DNA of 64,000 nt from Eubacterium sp. 1001713B170207_170306_E7 (GTDB lineage Bacteria; Bacillota; Clostridia; Eubacteriales; Eubacteriaceae), in the NCBI RefSeq assembly GCF_015547515.1, contig NZ_JADMVE010000004.1, positions 310,001-374,000 of the forward strand, written 5' to 3'. Position numbers and translations under genes: made by a program. The notes beneath the pieces were generated by a model. The model worked only from the letters and a program-made list of their open reading frames with translations. It was not told the origin of the DNA and did not search any database. Shown one piece after another: positions 40,959 through 50,433 of the stretch; within the stretch, counting starts at the first letter, position 1, and every line of letters begins with the position of its first letter.

Positions 40959-41927
40959 TTACAATAACGCATCACATTTTGCACGTATTATTTCCTGTTT
41001 TTTATGAAAATTTTTACCCTGCCACTGGTCCTCAAGGCGCATGCGTTCCTCCAGGCTTTCCTTAATTTTCCACCAGCTGGTATTCCAGTTAGTCATCACG
41101 CTGTCCGCCTCCGGCGCCCTGCCGACAATGCGCTGAACGACCATATCCGGCCTCAGATGCGTCAAGAATAAAAGACACCGCTCAATGTATTCTTCCTTTG
41201 GAAAAAGGGCGATTTCCCCCTTCAAATAGCTTTGCGCGAGGGCCGTTCCCTTTTCCACGTACAGGGCGTGGCATTTGACAAAATCAGACCCCACCGCCGA
41301 GACTACACCGGCGGTTTCCACCACGTCGTCCCGGTCGTCCCAGGGCAGATCCAGGATCACATGGGTGCAGAGCTGGAGCCCATGGCTTTTGACCGCTGCC
41401 GCCGCCTCGATATAGTCGGCCAGGCTGTGCCCGCGGTTCAATATCTTAAGGGTTTTATAATTGGCGGTCTGCAGACCCAGCTCGATGGACACATCCAGCT
41501 GCTTTTCCTGCTGGAAACGGCTCAGGAAATCCAGCTGCCCGTGACTCAGGCAGTCCGGCCGGGTTGAGATGGCCACGCCGGCAATGCCCTCGCCGCTGCC
41601 CACCGCCTCACGCACCCAGCGCTCAAGCTGCTGCGCGCTGCAATAGGTATTTGTAAAGCTTTGAAAGTAGGGAATAAACAGCTTGGCCTTGTAGCGTCTG
41701 GCGATGTAGTCCCGGTTTTTTTCCACCTGCTCGGCCACGCTCAGGGCATCGGAAAGGGTTTCGTTGCCGCCGCCCTTGGCGCCGCAGTAAATGCAGCCGC
41801 CCCTTCCCGCGGTGCCGTCGCGGTTCGGGCAGGAAACCGGCACGTTGACCGGAAGCTTATAAACCTTGCTGCCATAGCGCTCTCTGAGCCACTGTGAATA
41901 AACCCTGTAAAGCGGGTGTTCTTCCAT
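40959..41927 (-). CDS. Radical SAM protein of the YhcC/TIGR01212 family
   Basis: A 322-residue radical SAM enzyme. The cluster cysteines are in VSCPNRDGTAGRGGCIYCG (near residues 31-48), the spacing typical of the YhcC family rather than the CxxxCxxC of most radical SAM proteins. The AdoMet region GVAISTRPDCL and HVILDLPWDD follow. The precise reaction is unknown for most bacterial members. The start at MEEHPLY follows GGAGG; 19 upstream codons are open. Confidence 0.9.
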   Translation of the reverse strand: MEEHPLYRVYSQWLRERYGSKVYKLPVNVPVSCPNRDGTAGRGGCIYCGAKGGGNETLSDALSVAEQVEKNRDYIARRYKAKLFIPYFQSFTNTYCSAQQLERWVREAVGSGEGIAGVAISTRPDCLSHGQLDFLSRFQQEKQLDVSIELGLQTANYKTLKILNRGHSLADYIEAAAAVKSHGLQLCTHVILDLPWDDRDDVVETAGVVSAVGSDFVKCHALYVEKGTALAQSYLKGEIALFPKEEYIERCLLFLTHLRPDMVVQRIVGRAPEADSVMTNWNTSWWKIKESLEERMRLEDQWQGKNFHKKQEIIRAKCDALL

Positions 41928-41960
41928 GATGTTTCCTCCAATTTTTGACAAAATAAAAAA

Positions 41961-42002
41961 AGACGCCCGCAGTTTTACCAGCAAATCCTGGGAGCGCCTT
42001 TT
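41961..42002 (-). terminator. Terminator of the P-loop gene
   Basis: On the minus strand AAAGGCGC pairs with GCGTCTTT (one mismatch) around a long loop, followed by T7. Confidence 0.6.
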
Positions 42003-42008
42003 GATTTC

Positions 42009-42419
42009 TTACAGATAATTTTTCACGCAATCTGGAACAGTGCTCTCTTCGCAGCTCAGGCTGAGCACAAATTTAATATCCTGTTTTTTCTGGATTTTAT
42101 CCAGCTTTTCAAGGATTCCGGAAATGTCTTCCGGACCATCTGCATCAAGAATTCTCAGTAAATTATCGATATAAACCACATCGACATCATAATTTCCGGC
42201 GATTACTCCACTGATAAAACCGTAAAGCTCATCTTCCCCTTTAATTTCAAAATCCTCAGAATTGATAAAACGAATTTTGGTATCAACAGTTACTCTGTAT
42301 TTGTCTCTGTCGTTGATGAATAAGATATCGCCCTTTGCATTTTCAACTTCTCCGTTGGCCATATCAATCATTTTTTTAGTCTTTCCGCTTCCCTTTGCTC
42401 CATATACAAATTCAATCAT
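42009..42419 (-). CDS. Small P-loop ATP-binding protein
   Basis: A 136-residue protein with Walker A YGAKGSGKTKKM near residue 7 and a Walker B-like strand VDVVYIDNLL near residue 80. This is a compact P-loop NTPase fold without further domains. I do not recognise its cellular role. It is monocistronic with its own promoter and terminator. Confidence 0.75.
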   Translation of the reverse strand: MIEFVYGAKGSGKTKKMIDMANGEVENAKGDILFINDRDKYRVTVDTKIRFINSEDFEIKGEDELYGFISGVIAGNYDVDVVYIDNLLRILDADGPEDISGILEKLDKIQKKQDIKFVLSLSCEESTVPDCVKNYL

Positions 42420-42451
42420 TTAAGACACCTACTTTCTATGTTGTTACTAAC

Positions 42452-42480
42452 ATTATACAGGTGAAAACGATAAAATACAA
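42452..42480 (-). promoter_or_regulatory. Sigma-70 promoter for the P-loop gene
   Basis: On the minus strand TTGTAT, 17 bp, TATAAT, about 33 bp before the start codon. The rest of the spacer 42420-42655 shows no gene. Confidence 0.75.
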
Positions 42481-42655
42481 TCCCTTTTCGCCATATTTTA
42501 ATTATATTATTTTCACAAATAAGAGAAAATATTTTACCATATCTCCACTTTAATTTTCTCACATTAATCTTAATCTGAGCTTGCAAGTGTTTATAATATC
42601 GAAAACTTTTTCTTCTGTCAACCGTTAATTTCAATTTCTGTTCAAACGGGATGCC

Positions 42656-42695
42656 GGAAAAAGAACGGTGCGCGAAAAGGGCTCCGCGCACCGTT
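42656..42695 (-). terminator. Terminator of the subtilisin-like gene
   Basis: AACGGTGCGCG, 10 bases, CGCGCACCGTT: an 11-bp GC-rich stem followed on the minus strand by CTTTTT. Confidence 0.9.
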
Positions 42696-42701
42696 TGTTC
42701 T

Positions 42702-45700
42702 TTAGTTCATGCGTTTTCTGTAAACCGCGCAGCCGCCCAGAAGCAGGGCCAGAAGCGCCAGGCTCAGGAGCGCCGCGTACTGCGGCTGACCGGTAATACC
42801 TGTGTTCACACCCGCGGCCTTGGCTGTTGAGCCGCCGTCGCCGGTGGGATCGGTTGTTCCGCCGCCGCTGATTTTATCACCCGGCTGGTCTACCGTATCC
42901 ACTGCCGTGGCAGCAAACACGCGGTGTGCTTCGTTCGTGTTGGAGCCAGCCAGCACGTAGAAGTGCCCACGGTAAGCCGTAGCGGCTGGCGTAATCAAAG
43001 CACTGTCGGCAGCCCGCTTGCCATAAACCTCAAGGGCTGTTCCGCCCGAAGAGAGGGTGTAGGTGTCAGCGGTGTCGGCCTGGTTAATGCCTCCTGCCAG
43101 CAGGTAGCCCCCCTTAACCGCAGAACCGGCAAAGCCGTACTGCTGTTCCTGTGTGACGCCAGGCTGCTCGATGATACGGGTGCTGCCATCGGCTGCTACC
43201 AGCTCGACATCCTGCACAGCGCCCAGGTTCCATGCTGAAGCAATGCCGCCGCTGACCAGGTACTCACCGTTCTGGTAAGCGACCTGGGGGCGCGTACGCC
43301 CTGTCTTCAGAGTGATGCCCGTGTCGGTAAGTGCACCGCTTTCCACATTCAGTTCATACACTGTGCTGGCATCGCTGTTGGTACTCATATCAAATCCGCC
43401 AAAAAGCAGTACACGGCTGCCGTCGCCACCCATGCCGGGCAGCAAAACCTTATTCAGCGCTGCGGTCTGATCCTCACCATATTCCAGCTGCTGCCAGCTG
43501 CTGCCGTCGTAGAGCGCGAAATAATTCTGGTTGGTGGTCAGGTCGGTCCCATTGACCAGCAGCTTGCCGTTCCAGGTGGTGGCAGTAATGCTGGTGACCT
43601 GAGCGGGCAGTGCCACTGTGCTCCAGCTTTGTTTTTCAGGGCTGTAGCGCCAGATCATATCGGTGGTAGTACCGCTGATGAGGTTGCCGGTGGGCAGGTA
43701 GTACAGACTGCCGTCATAGCCTACCAGATGGCCGTTGTCCATGGTATAGAAGGCCTCGTCCTCGGGCAGGGGCAGACTGGTCTGATCGTAGTAGACACGG
43801 TCGGTCCGAGCGCCCAGCGCAAAGTGATCCTGGCCGGTTTTACCACTGTTGTCCACCACGACCTGGGTCATGCCGCCCGCAAAGCCCTCAGGCTTATCAA
43901 CGATTAAAATCGTTTTGCCGTCGTCTTCGGTCTTTGTATCCTTAACCGCGGCGGCAGTGCCGCCCAGTGTCACGGTTGGGCTATTGCCAAAGAAGTACCC
44001 TTCAACGGTCACCGTGTTGCCGTCCTCTGACGCGCGGTTGATGACCGGGTAGGGATCGCTGGCTGCGCTCAGGTCAATCTGTCCGCCAGAGACGCAGAGG
44101 TCTGTAAAGTCGTTGCTGCGCTTTACACTGCCCACAAGGCGGGCAGCCAGGTTTTCGGCAGTCTGATCCGGATACTGGCTGGCCATAACCGCAGCGGCTC
44201 CAGCCGCTGCCGGGCAGGCCATGGAGGTGCCGTCCATATAGATGTAAGGCTGGGCGTCGCTCCCGATACCAAAGCTGTCCAGAACCACAGTGCCCGGCTG
44301 CGGGTCAAGCTTCATGCTGCCATGGTGGGCGTTTATTTTGCCTGTGACAACGGCGATCTGAACCGTAAAATGCTCGTAATCTGTATTCGCAGGCAGCTCT
44401 CCTGAAAAGGCCGCCCATCCGCCGTAAACACCAGCTGCCTGACTGCCTATGGATGCCCACTCTCCATCAACCGTTTGGACGCTAACTGCTGCTATTGCGG
44501 CTGCATCCACATTCTCGTTTTCAAGCACTGCTGCCCGGGCACTGAAGTAGCGCTTCTCGGACTGGTCCGCCTTTACAAGCGCGGAAAGATCCAGCGGTTC
44601 GCTCAAAATCCACTTGACTTCCTTGGACACATCCGTTTTCAGACAGCCCGGCCCGTCGTAATAGCTCTCACTCGAGTTTACCCACTGTGTATCTGAGAAC
44701 TGCCAATAATTATCTTTATCTTCAAAATTTTCGTAGAAAAGACGTTTGGCGTCAAACTCGGCATAATACTGCTCGGCGCTCACCAACCCCTCATCTGTGC
44801 TTTGATTCTGATGGAAGGTGGAGAGTACCCGTGAGCCCGGCGCCATGACATCAGTGGTCCGCTGCCCATAGCAACTGAAGCCTGAACGGCGCCCCTGATA
44901 ATCGGTGGAATCCACGATCACCGCATAAGGGTTATCCTTAAGGGCAGTGGCCATAAAGCTGGTGTTGTCGATGTCCAGATCACTGTTGCCCGAGGCAAAA
45001 ACTGAAATGGCTCCCGCCTCACCCAGGGTCTGTACCGCCCGGCTCAAAGACTGGGACTGCCCGGCAATTCCCCAGGAATTGCTGACAACTCTCAGGTTCA
45101 CATCTGCCTCACAGGCCTGTACCATATAGTCGTAACCCTTTAAAATGCCGGCCGTGTCATCTGGGCGCTTGACCACCATGATCTGGGTATCTTTTCCAAT
45201 GCCCGACACGCCAAAGTCATTCCACTCGGCGCCGATGATGCCCGCACAATGGGTGCCGTGGCCGCTTTCATCGTCGTTGATATCCGTATCATCATCCCCG
45301 GATGGGTTGTAGCCGTGCGCTCCGCCGGGAAGATTTACATCAGCGGGTTTTGTCCACATTTTGCCTGTCAGATCTGGATTATTGACGTCCACACCGCTGT
45401 CAAACACAGCCACCACGGGATCTGTATTGGATGCGGCAGTATTCTGGTTGTTCCACGCGTCATAGTTCACGTCAAATCCAGATTCGCCGCCAAACTGCCC
45501 GATGTTGTCAAAGCCCCACTGGTAATCTGTCATGTTGAGAGCTTTGCGGTTTACCATATTGTCCGTGATCACTCTGGCCGGTGCTTCATCTGTACTCTCA
45601 TCGGCTTCTGCATCGATCTTTTGGGATTCATCCTCTGTCTGAGCGGTGTTTTCTTCCTTCAAACTCAGATCCTCATCGTTGGCTTCTGGGGTTGTCTCTG

Positions 45701-46172
45701 GCGCAGCGGCTTCACCGACGGTAGACAGCGCCTCTGTCAACCCTTCTGCCAAGGCCGAATCGTCAATATATTCCTCTACCTGATAATTGGGCTCAGCAAA
45801 AACAACCTGGTCGTACGCTTCGAGCTCAGCGATGAGCTCCGCTGTGGTCCGGCTGCTGTCCCTGACCAGGGCCAGTACCTGCCCCTGGGGTTGTGCAGCG
45901 GCGCGCAGTCCGTAGGTCTGCGGCGAAGCAGCTTCTTCTTCCTGCCCGTCACTGACTGTCATCAGCACCTCGGCGCCAGCCAGCAGCTCCGGTACCGCGC
46001 TGCGGCGCAGCATGCCGGATGCGGGGGCATCCATACAGACAATGGCCTCGCCCTCGATGTAATCACCTGAGAGCGAAACCGCATCACTGCTATCCTCTGC
46101 CAGTGCCGAGGACGGCACCGCGCTGATAACCAGAAGACAGCTTAACAGCAGAGCCATTAATTTTTTCTTCAT
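42702..46172 (-). CDS. Large cell-surface S8 (subtilisin) peptidase with IPT and kelch-like regions
   Basis: A 1156-residue exported protein. A signal peptide (MKKKLMALLLSCLLVISAVP) is cleaved near residue 25. An acidic N-terminal prodomain follows. The S8 catalytic triad is in VVAVFDSGVD (Asp, near 258), ESGHGTHCAGI (His, near 305) and MDGTSMACPAAAGA (Ser, near 653). An IPT/TIG-like domain starts near 715 (TVTVEGYFFGNSPTV), and residues about 800-1100 have kelch-like repeats (LLFGGFD, YLVSGGIA, YLLAGGI, YVLAGS). The C-terminus has one membrane helix and KRMN, so it is anchored in the membrane or wall; no clear LPxTG is seen. Probably degrades extracellular protein. Confidence 0.92.
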   Translation of the reverse strand: MKKKLMALLLSCLLVISAVPSSALAEDSSDAVSLSGDYIEGEAIVCMDAPASGMLRRSAVPELLAGAEVLMTVSDGQEEEAASPQTYGLRAAAQPQGQVLALVRDSSRTTAELIAELEAYDQVVFAEPNYQVEEYIDDSALAEGLTEALSTVGEAAAPETTPEANDEDLSLKEENTAQTEDESQKIDAEADESTDEAPARVITDNMVNRKALNMTDYQWGFDNIGQFGGESGFDVNYDAWNNQNTAASNTDPVVAVFDSGVDVNNPDLTGKMWTKPADVNLPGGAHGYNPSGDDDTDINDDESGHGTHCAGIIGAEWNDFGVSGIGKDTQIMVVKRPDDTAGILKGYDYMVQACEADVNLRVVSNSWGIAGQSQSLSRAVQTLGEAGAISVFASGNSDLDIDNTSFMATALKDNPYAVIVDSTDYQGRRSGFSCYGQRTTDVMAPGSRVLSTFHQNQSTDEGLVSAEQYYAEFDAKRLFYENFEDKDNYWQFSDTQWVNSSESYYDGPGCLKTDVSKEVKWILSEPLDLSALVKADQSEKRYFSARAAVLENENVDAAAIAAVSVQTVDGEWASIGSQAAGVYGGWAAFSGELPANTDYEHFTVQIAVVTGKINAHHGSMKLDPQPGTVVLDSFGIGSDAQPYIYMDGTSMACPAAAGAAAVMASQYPDQTAENLAARLVGSVKRSNDFTDLCVSGGQIDLSAASDPYPVINRASEDGNTVTVEGYFFGNSPTVTLGGTAAAVKDTKTEDDGKTILIVDKPEGFAGGMTQVVVDNSGKTGQDHFALGARTDRVYYDQTSLPLPEDEAFYTMDNGHLVGYDGSLYYLPTGNLISGTTTDMIWRYSPEKQSWSTVALPAQVTSITATTWNGKLLVNGTDLTTNQNYFALYDGSSWQQLEYGEDQTAALNKVLLPGMGGDGSRVLLFGGFDMSTNSDASTVYELNVESGALTDTGITLKTGRTRPQVAYQNGEYLVSGGIASAWNLGAVQDVELVAADGSTRIIEQPGVTQEQQYGFAGSAVKGGYLLAGGINQADTADTYTLSSGGTALEVYGKRAADSALITPAATAYRGHFYVLAGSNTNEAHRVFAATAVDTVDQPGDKISGGGTTDPTGDGGSTAKAAGVNTGITGQPQYAALLSLALLALLLGGCAVYRKRMN

Positions 46173-46387
46173 TTTTACATTTCCTTTCTTCTGCCGGAGG
46201 TCCGGTAAATCTATTCTGTTATTATATCACACCCCCTGTTCCCGCCCGAAACCGTTCGTCACGAGTTTTTACCGTTCATCACTTTTTCTAAATATTTTTT
46301 TAAATATTGAATTATTCCTTCTTTATCAAACTTTGCCCATTACTATCTGAAATTCTACTTTATAAAAGAACTTTATCATTAATTTTG

Positions 46388-46416
46388 TTTAAAAGGCGCA
46401 TAGAGTATGCTATAAT
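46388..46416 (+). promoter_or_regulatory. Extended -10 promoter for the PP2C phosphatase gene
   Basis: TTTAAA, 17 bp, TGC-TATAAT, 34 bp before the TTG start codon. The 277-bp divergent spacer also holds a minus-strand TATAAT at 46221-46226 with a TGA extension, probably the -10 of the peptidase gene. Confidence 0.6.
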
Positions 46417-46449
46417 TCATCTATAAGTATATAAAGTGAGGTCAGAAAT

Positions 46450-47226
46450 TTGGAATCCATCAAAGAATACAGCGAGCTAGTAAATCTTTTCGATAAACAA
46501 CTGCAGTTTGCCCAGAATATCCAAAAGAAAATCATCCCTCAGCCCAGTGAGTTTATATCGGATATGTATCACCTTTATGCAATGCTCAAACCCTTCCGGA
46601 AAGTTGGCGGCGATTTTTATGATTTCCATAACCTGGACGACGACAAGGTCAGCCTGATTCTGGCCGACGCAACCGGACACGGCATCGACGCAGCCATGAT
46701 CACCAGTATGGTCAAGCTAATTTATTCCTACGCCATGGAAAATGAGCAGGTGCGGGAGCATCCCAGCATGCTTATGCAGCGCATGGAGCGCGATATCGAG
46801 AAGCAGCTGACATCCACCTATTTTAGCGCCTTCGCGCTGGTTCTGGACCCCGGCGCGGGCACGCTGCGCTACGCCAACGCCGGCCACCCCTCGGCTATTC
46901 TGGTTAACGGCGGTATCACACTGCTCAAGCCGAGCCTGCCCCTCATCGGTCTGCACCAGCTCATGTCCAGCATCACCTATCAGGACATTACCGTTCCTTT
47001 TAAAAACGGCGATAAATTCATCATCTTTACAGACGGCCTCATCGACGCGCAGAACAGCCGCAATGAGCTTTTCTCCATGGAACGCCTGACCGAGATCGTA
47101 AAACAGCATATGGCCCAGCCCATCAACACCATCTGTCAGGAAATCCTGAGAGAGTACAACCAGTTTACCGAGGACACCGACGATATGGACGATGTCTGCC
47201 TGCTGGGCATCGAGTATGACGACTGA
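46450..47226 (+). CDS. PP2C-type (SpoIIE domain) protein serine/threonine phosphatase
   Basis: A 258-residue cytoplasmic phosphatase. Metal-binding motifs are GGDFYDFHNL, LADATGHGIDAAM and FTDGLIDAQN, typical of SpoIIE/RsbU-type enzymes that dephosphorylate anti-anti-sigma factors. The N-terminal 35 residues form an amphipathic helix as in RsbU-like linkers, but no sensor domain is fused. The start is TTG, after GTGAGG. No anti-sigma genes are nearby, so the target is unknown. Confidence 0.9.
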   Translation: MESIKEYSELVNLFDKQLQFAQNIQKKIIPQPSEFISDMYHLYAMLKPFRKVGGDFYDFHNLDDDKVSLILADATGHGIDAAMITSMVKLIYSYAMENEQVREHPSMLMQRMERDIEKQLTSTYFSAFALVLDPGAGTLRYANAGHPSAILVNGGITLLKPSLPLIGLHQLMSSITYQDITVPFKNGDKFIIFTDGLIDAQNSRNELFSMERLTEIVKQHMAQPINTICQEILREYNQFTEDTDDMDDVCLLGIEYDD

Positions 47227-47358
47227 GTATTTCTGACGAAATTCTGAACAAATATTAACAATTTATGACGATTCGCTGTTTCTAATGGAACTCTAATAAA
47301 AGCCCGATAGAATAGACTTAACCGAAACGTAAGACTATGAAGAAGGAGGCGGAATCAG

Positions 47359-48516
47359 ATGAATCGCAGCAAAAAAGTTTTAATCCTGACCTGTTCCCAC
47401 GGATCAGGCCACAAAATGGTGTCCGCAGCCCTGAAGGACGCCTTTGAGCAGAAAGGCTACACTGCTGTTGTTCGTGATCTGTTCAATGAAACCAACGGGG
47501 TCGTCAATACCATTATCGAAAAATCCTATCTCCTTTCCTATAATATCGGCAGCAGCTTTTATAAAAAAATGTACTACGATATGGAAAAGGATGCTCACAG
47601 CAAATTTATATACAGGCTCTGGACGCTGACCGAAAAAACACTGCTGGATATGGTGGCTGAAATCCAGCCCGACTGCATTGTCAACACCTATCCCTACACA
47701 GTGTCCTCCATTCTGAAGAAGGCCCACTATCCGGACATTCCGGTTTATACAGTGGTCACGGACTTCTGTATTCCGGCTGCCTGGCAGCACGAGCACACAG
47801 ACCGCTATTACGTGGCCTGCCAGAATGTGGAAAACCATCTGGTGGACTACGGTATCCCGGAGGAACACATCTTAAAAACCGGTATCCCCATCCGGGAAGC
47901 CTTTTACGGCCATTACGACCGGCACCATCTCCAGGAAAAGTACCACCTGGACCCGGACAAACGGACTCTGATCATCTGCGCCGGCACCTACGGCGTGGTC
48001 AAAAACCTGAAAACCATCTGCGAAAAGGCTGACAGCCTGCATAACCTGCAGACCATTGTGGTCTGCGGCAAAAACAAATCGCTCTATAAGGAGCTGTCCG
48101 CAGCCTCCTTCAAAAATACACAGATTTTTGGCTTTGTCTCCGACATTCACGAGCTTTACTACTGCGGTGATTTCATGATGACCAAGCCCGGCGGCATCAC
48201 CCTGAGCGAAGCCGTAGCGACCCGCATGCCGCTGATCCTGCACAACCCGGTACCGGGCCAGGAGGGCGAAAACGCCGAGTGGTTTAAGAAATGCGGCGCT
48301 GCCATCATCACCCACACCACCACCGAGCTTCTTGTTGCCATTGAAGCCTTAAAGGACAACGAGGTCAAGCAATACGCCATGAAGAGCGCCCTGCGTAAAA
48401 TGTACTACGGCCACTCTGCCGAGCGCATCACAGACGATATTCTGGAACAGCTGTCGTTCTCCGAACCGGCAGCCGCTTTTGAAGAAAACGCCCTTTTCCT
48501 TTTAAAAGAAAACTAA
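47359..48516 (+). CDS. UgtP/MGDG synthase-like glycosyltransferase
   Basis: A 385-residue GT28-type glycosyltransferase. The N-terminal MGDG-synthase domain has LILTCSHGSGHKMVSAAL and the C-terminal donor-binding domain MMTKPGGITLSEAVATRMPLI. Such enzymes move glucose or galactose from a UDP-sugar to diacylglycerol for glycolipids and lipoteichoic acid anchors. AAGGAGG lies upstream of the ATG. It follows the phosphatase gene after 132 bp and ends with a terminator. Confidence 0.9.
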   Translation: MNRSKKVLILTCSHGSGHKMVSAALKDAFEQKGYTAVVRDLFNETNGVVNTIIEKSYLLSYNIGSSFYKKMYYDMEKDAHSKFIYRLWTLTEKTLLDMVAEIQPDCIVNTYPYTVSSILKKAHYPDIPVYTVVTDFCIPAAWQHEHTDRYYVACQNVENHLVDYGIPEEHILKTGIPIREAFYGHYDRHHLQEKYHLDPDKRTLIICAGTYGVVKNLKTICEKADSLHNLQTIVVCGKNKSLYKELSAASFKNTQIFGFVSDIHELYYCGDFMMTKPGGITLSEAVATRMPLILHNPVPGQEGENAEWFKKCGAAIITHTTTELLVAIEALKDNEVKQYAMKSALRKMYYGHSAERITDDILEQLSFSEPAAAFEENALFLLKEN

Positions 48517-48582
48517 AAATAGAAATGTAATATACCAGTAAAATGCGTGTATAGCAGAGTTTTATTGATATTAAAGCAGCAT

Positions 48583-48620
48583 AAAAGAGAAGCAAATGAT
48601 TATAGCTTCTCTTTTATTAT
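48583..48620 (+). terminator. Terminator of the glycosyltransferase gene
   Basis: AAAAGAGAAGC, about 10 bases, GCTTCTCTTTTATTATT, starting about 65 bp after the stop codon. Confidence 0.75.
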
Positions 48621-48729
48621 TCTGTCATTTTAACAGGAACATAGGCTAACTTTTTTGATAACCATTCTGCGGTTTGTTGAAAAACCATTTTTTCATTATC
48701 TGTAAACGAAGCTATTAAAACTTTCCCAT
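48617..48729 (-). pseudogene. Short frameshifted gene remnant
   Basis: Directly downstream of the hydrolase gene a ribosome site and ATG (48727-48729) are followed after four codons by a stop. Deleting one base of frame gives a 36-codon stretch, GKVLIASFTDNEKMVFQQ and on to VPVKMTE, that looks like real protein. It may be the end of a decayed gene once co-transcribed with the hydrolase. The family is not recognised. Confidence 0.35.
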
Positions 48730-48759
48730 AGTATCACCTGTCATTCATGTATCCAAAAA

Positions 48760-49650
48760 TTATTTCACAATTTTATCAAAAAATCTAATATAATCTATGA
48801 TTGCTTTATCAAAAAATTCGCCTATATAAATACCAAAATGCCCGCAATTGTATTCTTTAATCGTTGCTTTCTTTGAAAGTTTTGCACACTTTAGCGTTGC
48901 CTTTGCTGGAGCCAGAGTATCTTTTTTGCAAACTGCATAATAGATTGGTGATTCAATATTTTTTGTATATCTGCTAGGTGAATATTTGAGAAATTCTATA
49001 AATGTCCTTGCCGGTGTTTTGTTTACAAAATTTGAATTTTGAGGAATTTGCAGAAAAAATTCTTTGTAATCAGAAACAGCCATAAAAGCCAATTTCCCCC
49101 GCTTATCAGCTAATTTAATCATAACTGGATGATAACCTGTAACACATGACAAATAGTCAACTATGACGCAAGGCAATGCCTTTATGACCGATAATGGAGA
49201 AGCAGTTCTCATTGTAGCCAAGGTATTTGTATATGGACACTGAGCGATAGACGCAATAATATCCATTCGTTTGGATGAGAGTGTAATGACATGCCCTCCG
49301 CTGAAAGAACTTCCAAACAAAAGTGTTTTACCACCATCAACCCTATCATCTTTTTTGATGAAATCTATGGCAGAGTTCCAATCCATAAGTTGATCTTTCA
49401 CATTAATTTTCTGTCTTTCGTTCCCATCACTTGCGCCAAAATTTCGATAATCGAATAGAAAGCAGGCATATCCAGCAGTAGCGAATTTTTCCGCATACGC
49501 GTCCAACCGCATTTCTCGTACCCCACCTAAACCATGCGCCATAACAATAACGGGACATTTTTTATCCACATTGGGCAGATAGAGCCACGCACTACACCTT
49601 GTTCCATTAGAATAAAAATCAATATCTCTACGAATAAACGGATTGTTCAT
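48760..49650 (-). CDS. Alpha/beta hydrolase (acquired module)
   Basis: A 296-residue hydrolase with IVMAHGLGGVREMR (oxyanion), LFGSSFSGGHV (nucleophile serine near residue 120) and a late histidine in YNCGHFGIYIG. It resembles dienelactone-hydrolase or S9-like esterases. The gene is clearly more AT-rich than its neighbours, with many AAA/TTT codons. It is divergent from a TetR gene across palindromic operators, the usual arrangement for repressor control. With the TetR gene it looks laterally acquired. The substrate is unknown. Confidence 0.85.
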   Translation of the reverse strand: MNNPFIRRDIDFYSNGTRCSAWLYLPNVDKKCPVIVMAHGLGGVREMRLDAYAEKFATAGYACFLFDYRNFGASDGNERQKINVKDQLMDWNSAIDFIKKDDRVDGGKTLLFGSSFSGGHVITLSSKRMDIIASIAQCPYTNTLATMRTASPLSVIKALPCVIVDYLSCVTGYHPVMIKLADKRGKLAFMAVSDYKEFFLQIPQNSNFVNKTPARTFIEFLKYSPSRYTKNIESPIYYAVCKKDTLAPAKATLKCAKLSKKATIKEYNCGHFGIYIGEFFDKAIIDYIRFFDKIVK

Positions 49651-49703
49651 TTTTTCCTCTATTCTCCTGCTTTATGCAAGTTTCTGTATGTACGAAGTCC
49701 GAA

Positions 49704-49761
49704 TTGACATACAGATTAATTTTTGATATGATACATAATGTATCTGATACTAATTGTATCA
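49704..49761 (+). promoter_or_regulatory. Promoter and two operators between hydrolase and TetR genes
   Basis: TTGACA, 17 bp, TATGAT (49704-49732) faces the TetR gene. Overlapping and just after the -10 lie two adjacent palindromes: GATACAT-A-ATGTATC (49730-49744) and TGATAC-TAATT-GTATCA (49745-49761). Both share GATAC half-sites and are probable binding sites of the TetR protein. Confidence 0.75.
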
Positions 49762-49816
49762 TTTTTAATGACTTAGTCAATCACCTAACCTGAAACAAAA
49801 CAAGGAGAAATGTCCT

Positions 49817-50344
49817 ATGGATAAAAGAAAAATTGCAAATCAAAAGGTAAAAGATAATTTATTAGAGGCGTTGATAGATTTAGCACAGCACGAAAAATGG
49901 TCTTGCATTACCGTAACATCCTTAATCAAAAAATCTGGCGTTGCAAGGTCATCCTTTTATCGCAACTTTTCTTCTATCGAAGATATTGTTGATTATGGCA
50001 TTGCACAGATAAATGAAAGATACAATCAAGAAAATCCCTCGCCTGACGAAAATTTTCGGGATAAAAATCTAATGTATTTTAAATTTCGATTTTTCAAAGA
50101 ACATGCAAATATTGTGTTAACTTTTCACCACGCACAAACACCTCAAAATTTGCTTACAATTATCAATGACTTTGTAGTTGATATTTATGGCGATATGCCC
50201 GTAAGCTCAATTTCCAAATATGAATTATACTATTATTCTGGAGCATTTTATAACATGGTCATTCATTGGTTAGAGAGTGGCGCCAAGGAAAGCCCAGAAG
50301 ATATGGCAGAGGAATTTCTGCGGATAGCAAATGCACGATTCTAG
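49817..50344 (+). CDS. TetR/AcrR family regulator
   Basis: A 175-residue repressor. The N-terminal HTH (residues about 10-55) is SCITVTSLIKKSGVARSSFYRNFSSIEDI; the C-terminal domain is helical, as in the TetR_C_33-like clostridial group. AAGGAG precedes the ATG by 9 bases. It is AT-rich like the divergent hydrolase, which it probably represses through the palindromes at 49730-49761. Confidence 0.9.
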   Translation: MDKRKIANQKVKDNLLEALIDLAQHEKWSCITVTSLIKKSGVARSSFYRNFSSIEDIVDYGIAQINERYNQENPSPDENFRDKNLMYFKFRFFKEHANIVLTFHHAQTPQNLLTIINDFVVDIYGDMPVSSISKYELYYYSGAFYNMVIHWLESGAKESPEDMAEEFLRIANARF

Positions 50345-50389
50345 GAATCAATCATAAAAAATGGAAGGTTTAATTTCCTATATAAAATT

Positions 50390-50433
50390 AAAAACGGAAG
50401 GCTGGAATGAGACTCCAGACCTTCCGTTTTTTT
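50390..50433. terminator. Bidirectional terminator
   Basis: AAAAACGGAAGG-CTGGA, 7 bases, TCCAG-A-CCTTCCGTTTTTTT: a long stem with one bulge, between convergent TetR and kinase genes. Confidence 0.92.

Noticed and set aside
42416-42691. 91-codon open frame upstream of the P-loop gene
   Set aside because: It contains the promoter of the next gene and a terminator and has no recognisable protein features.
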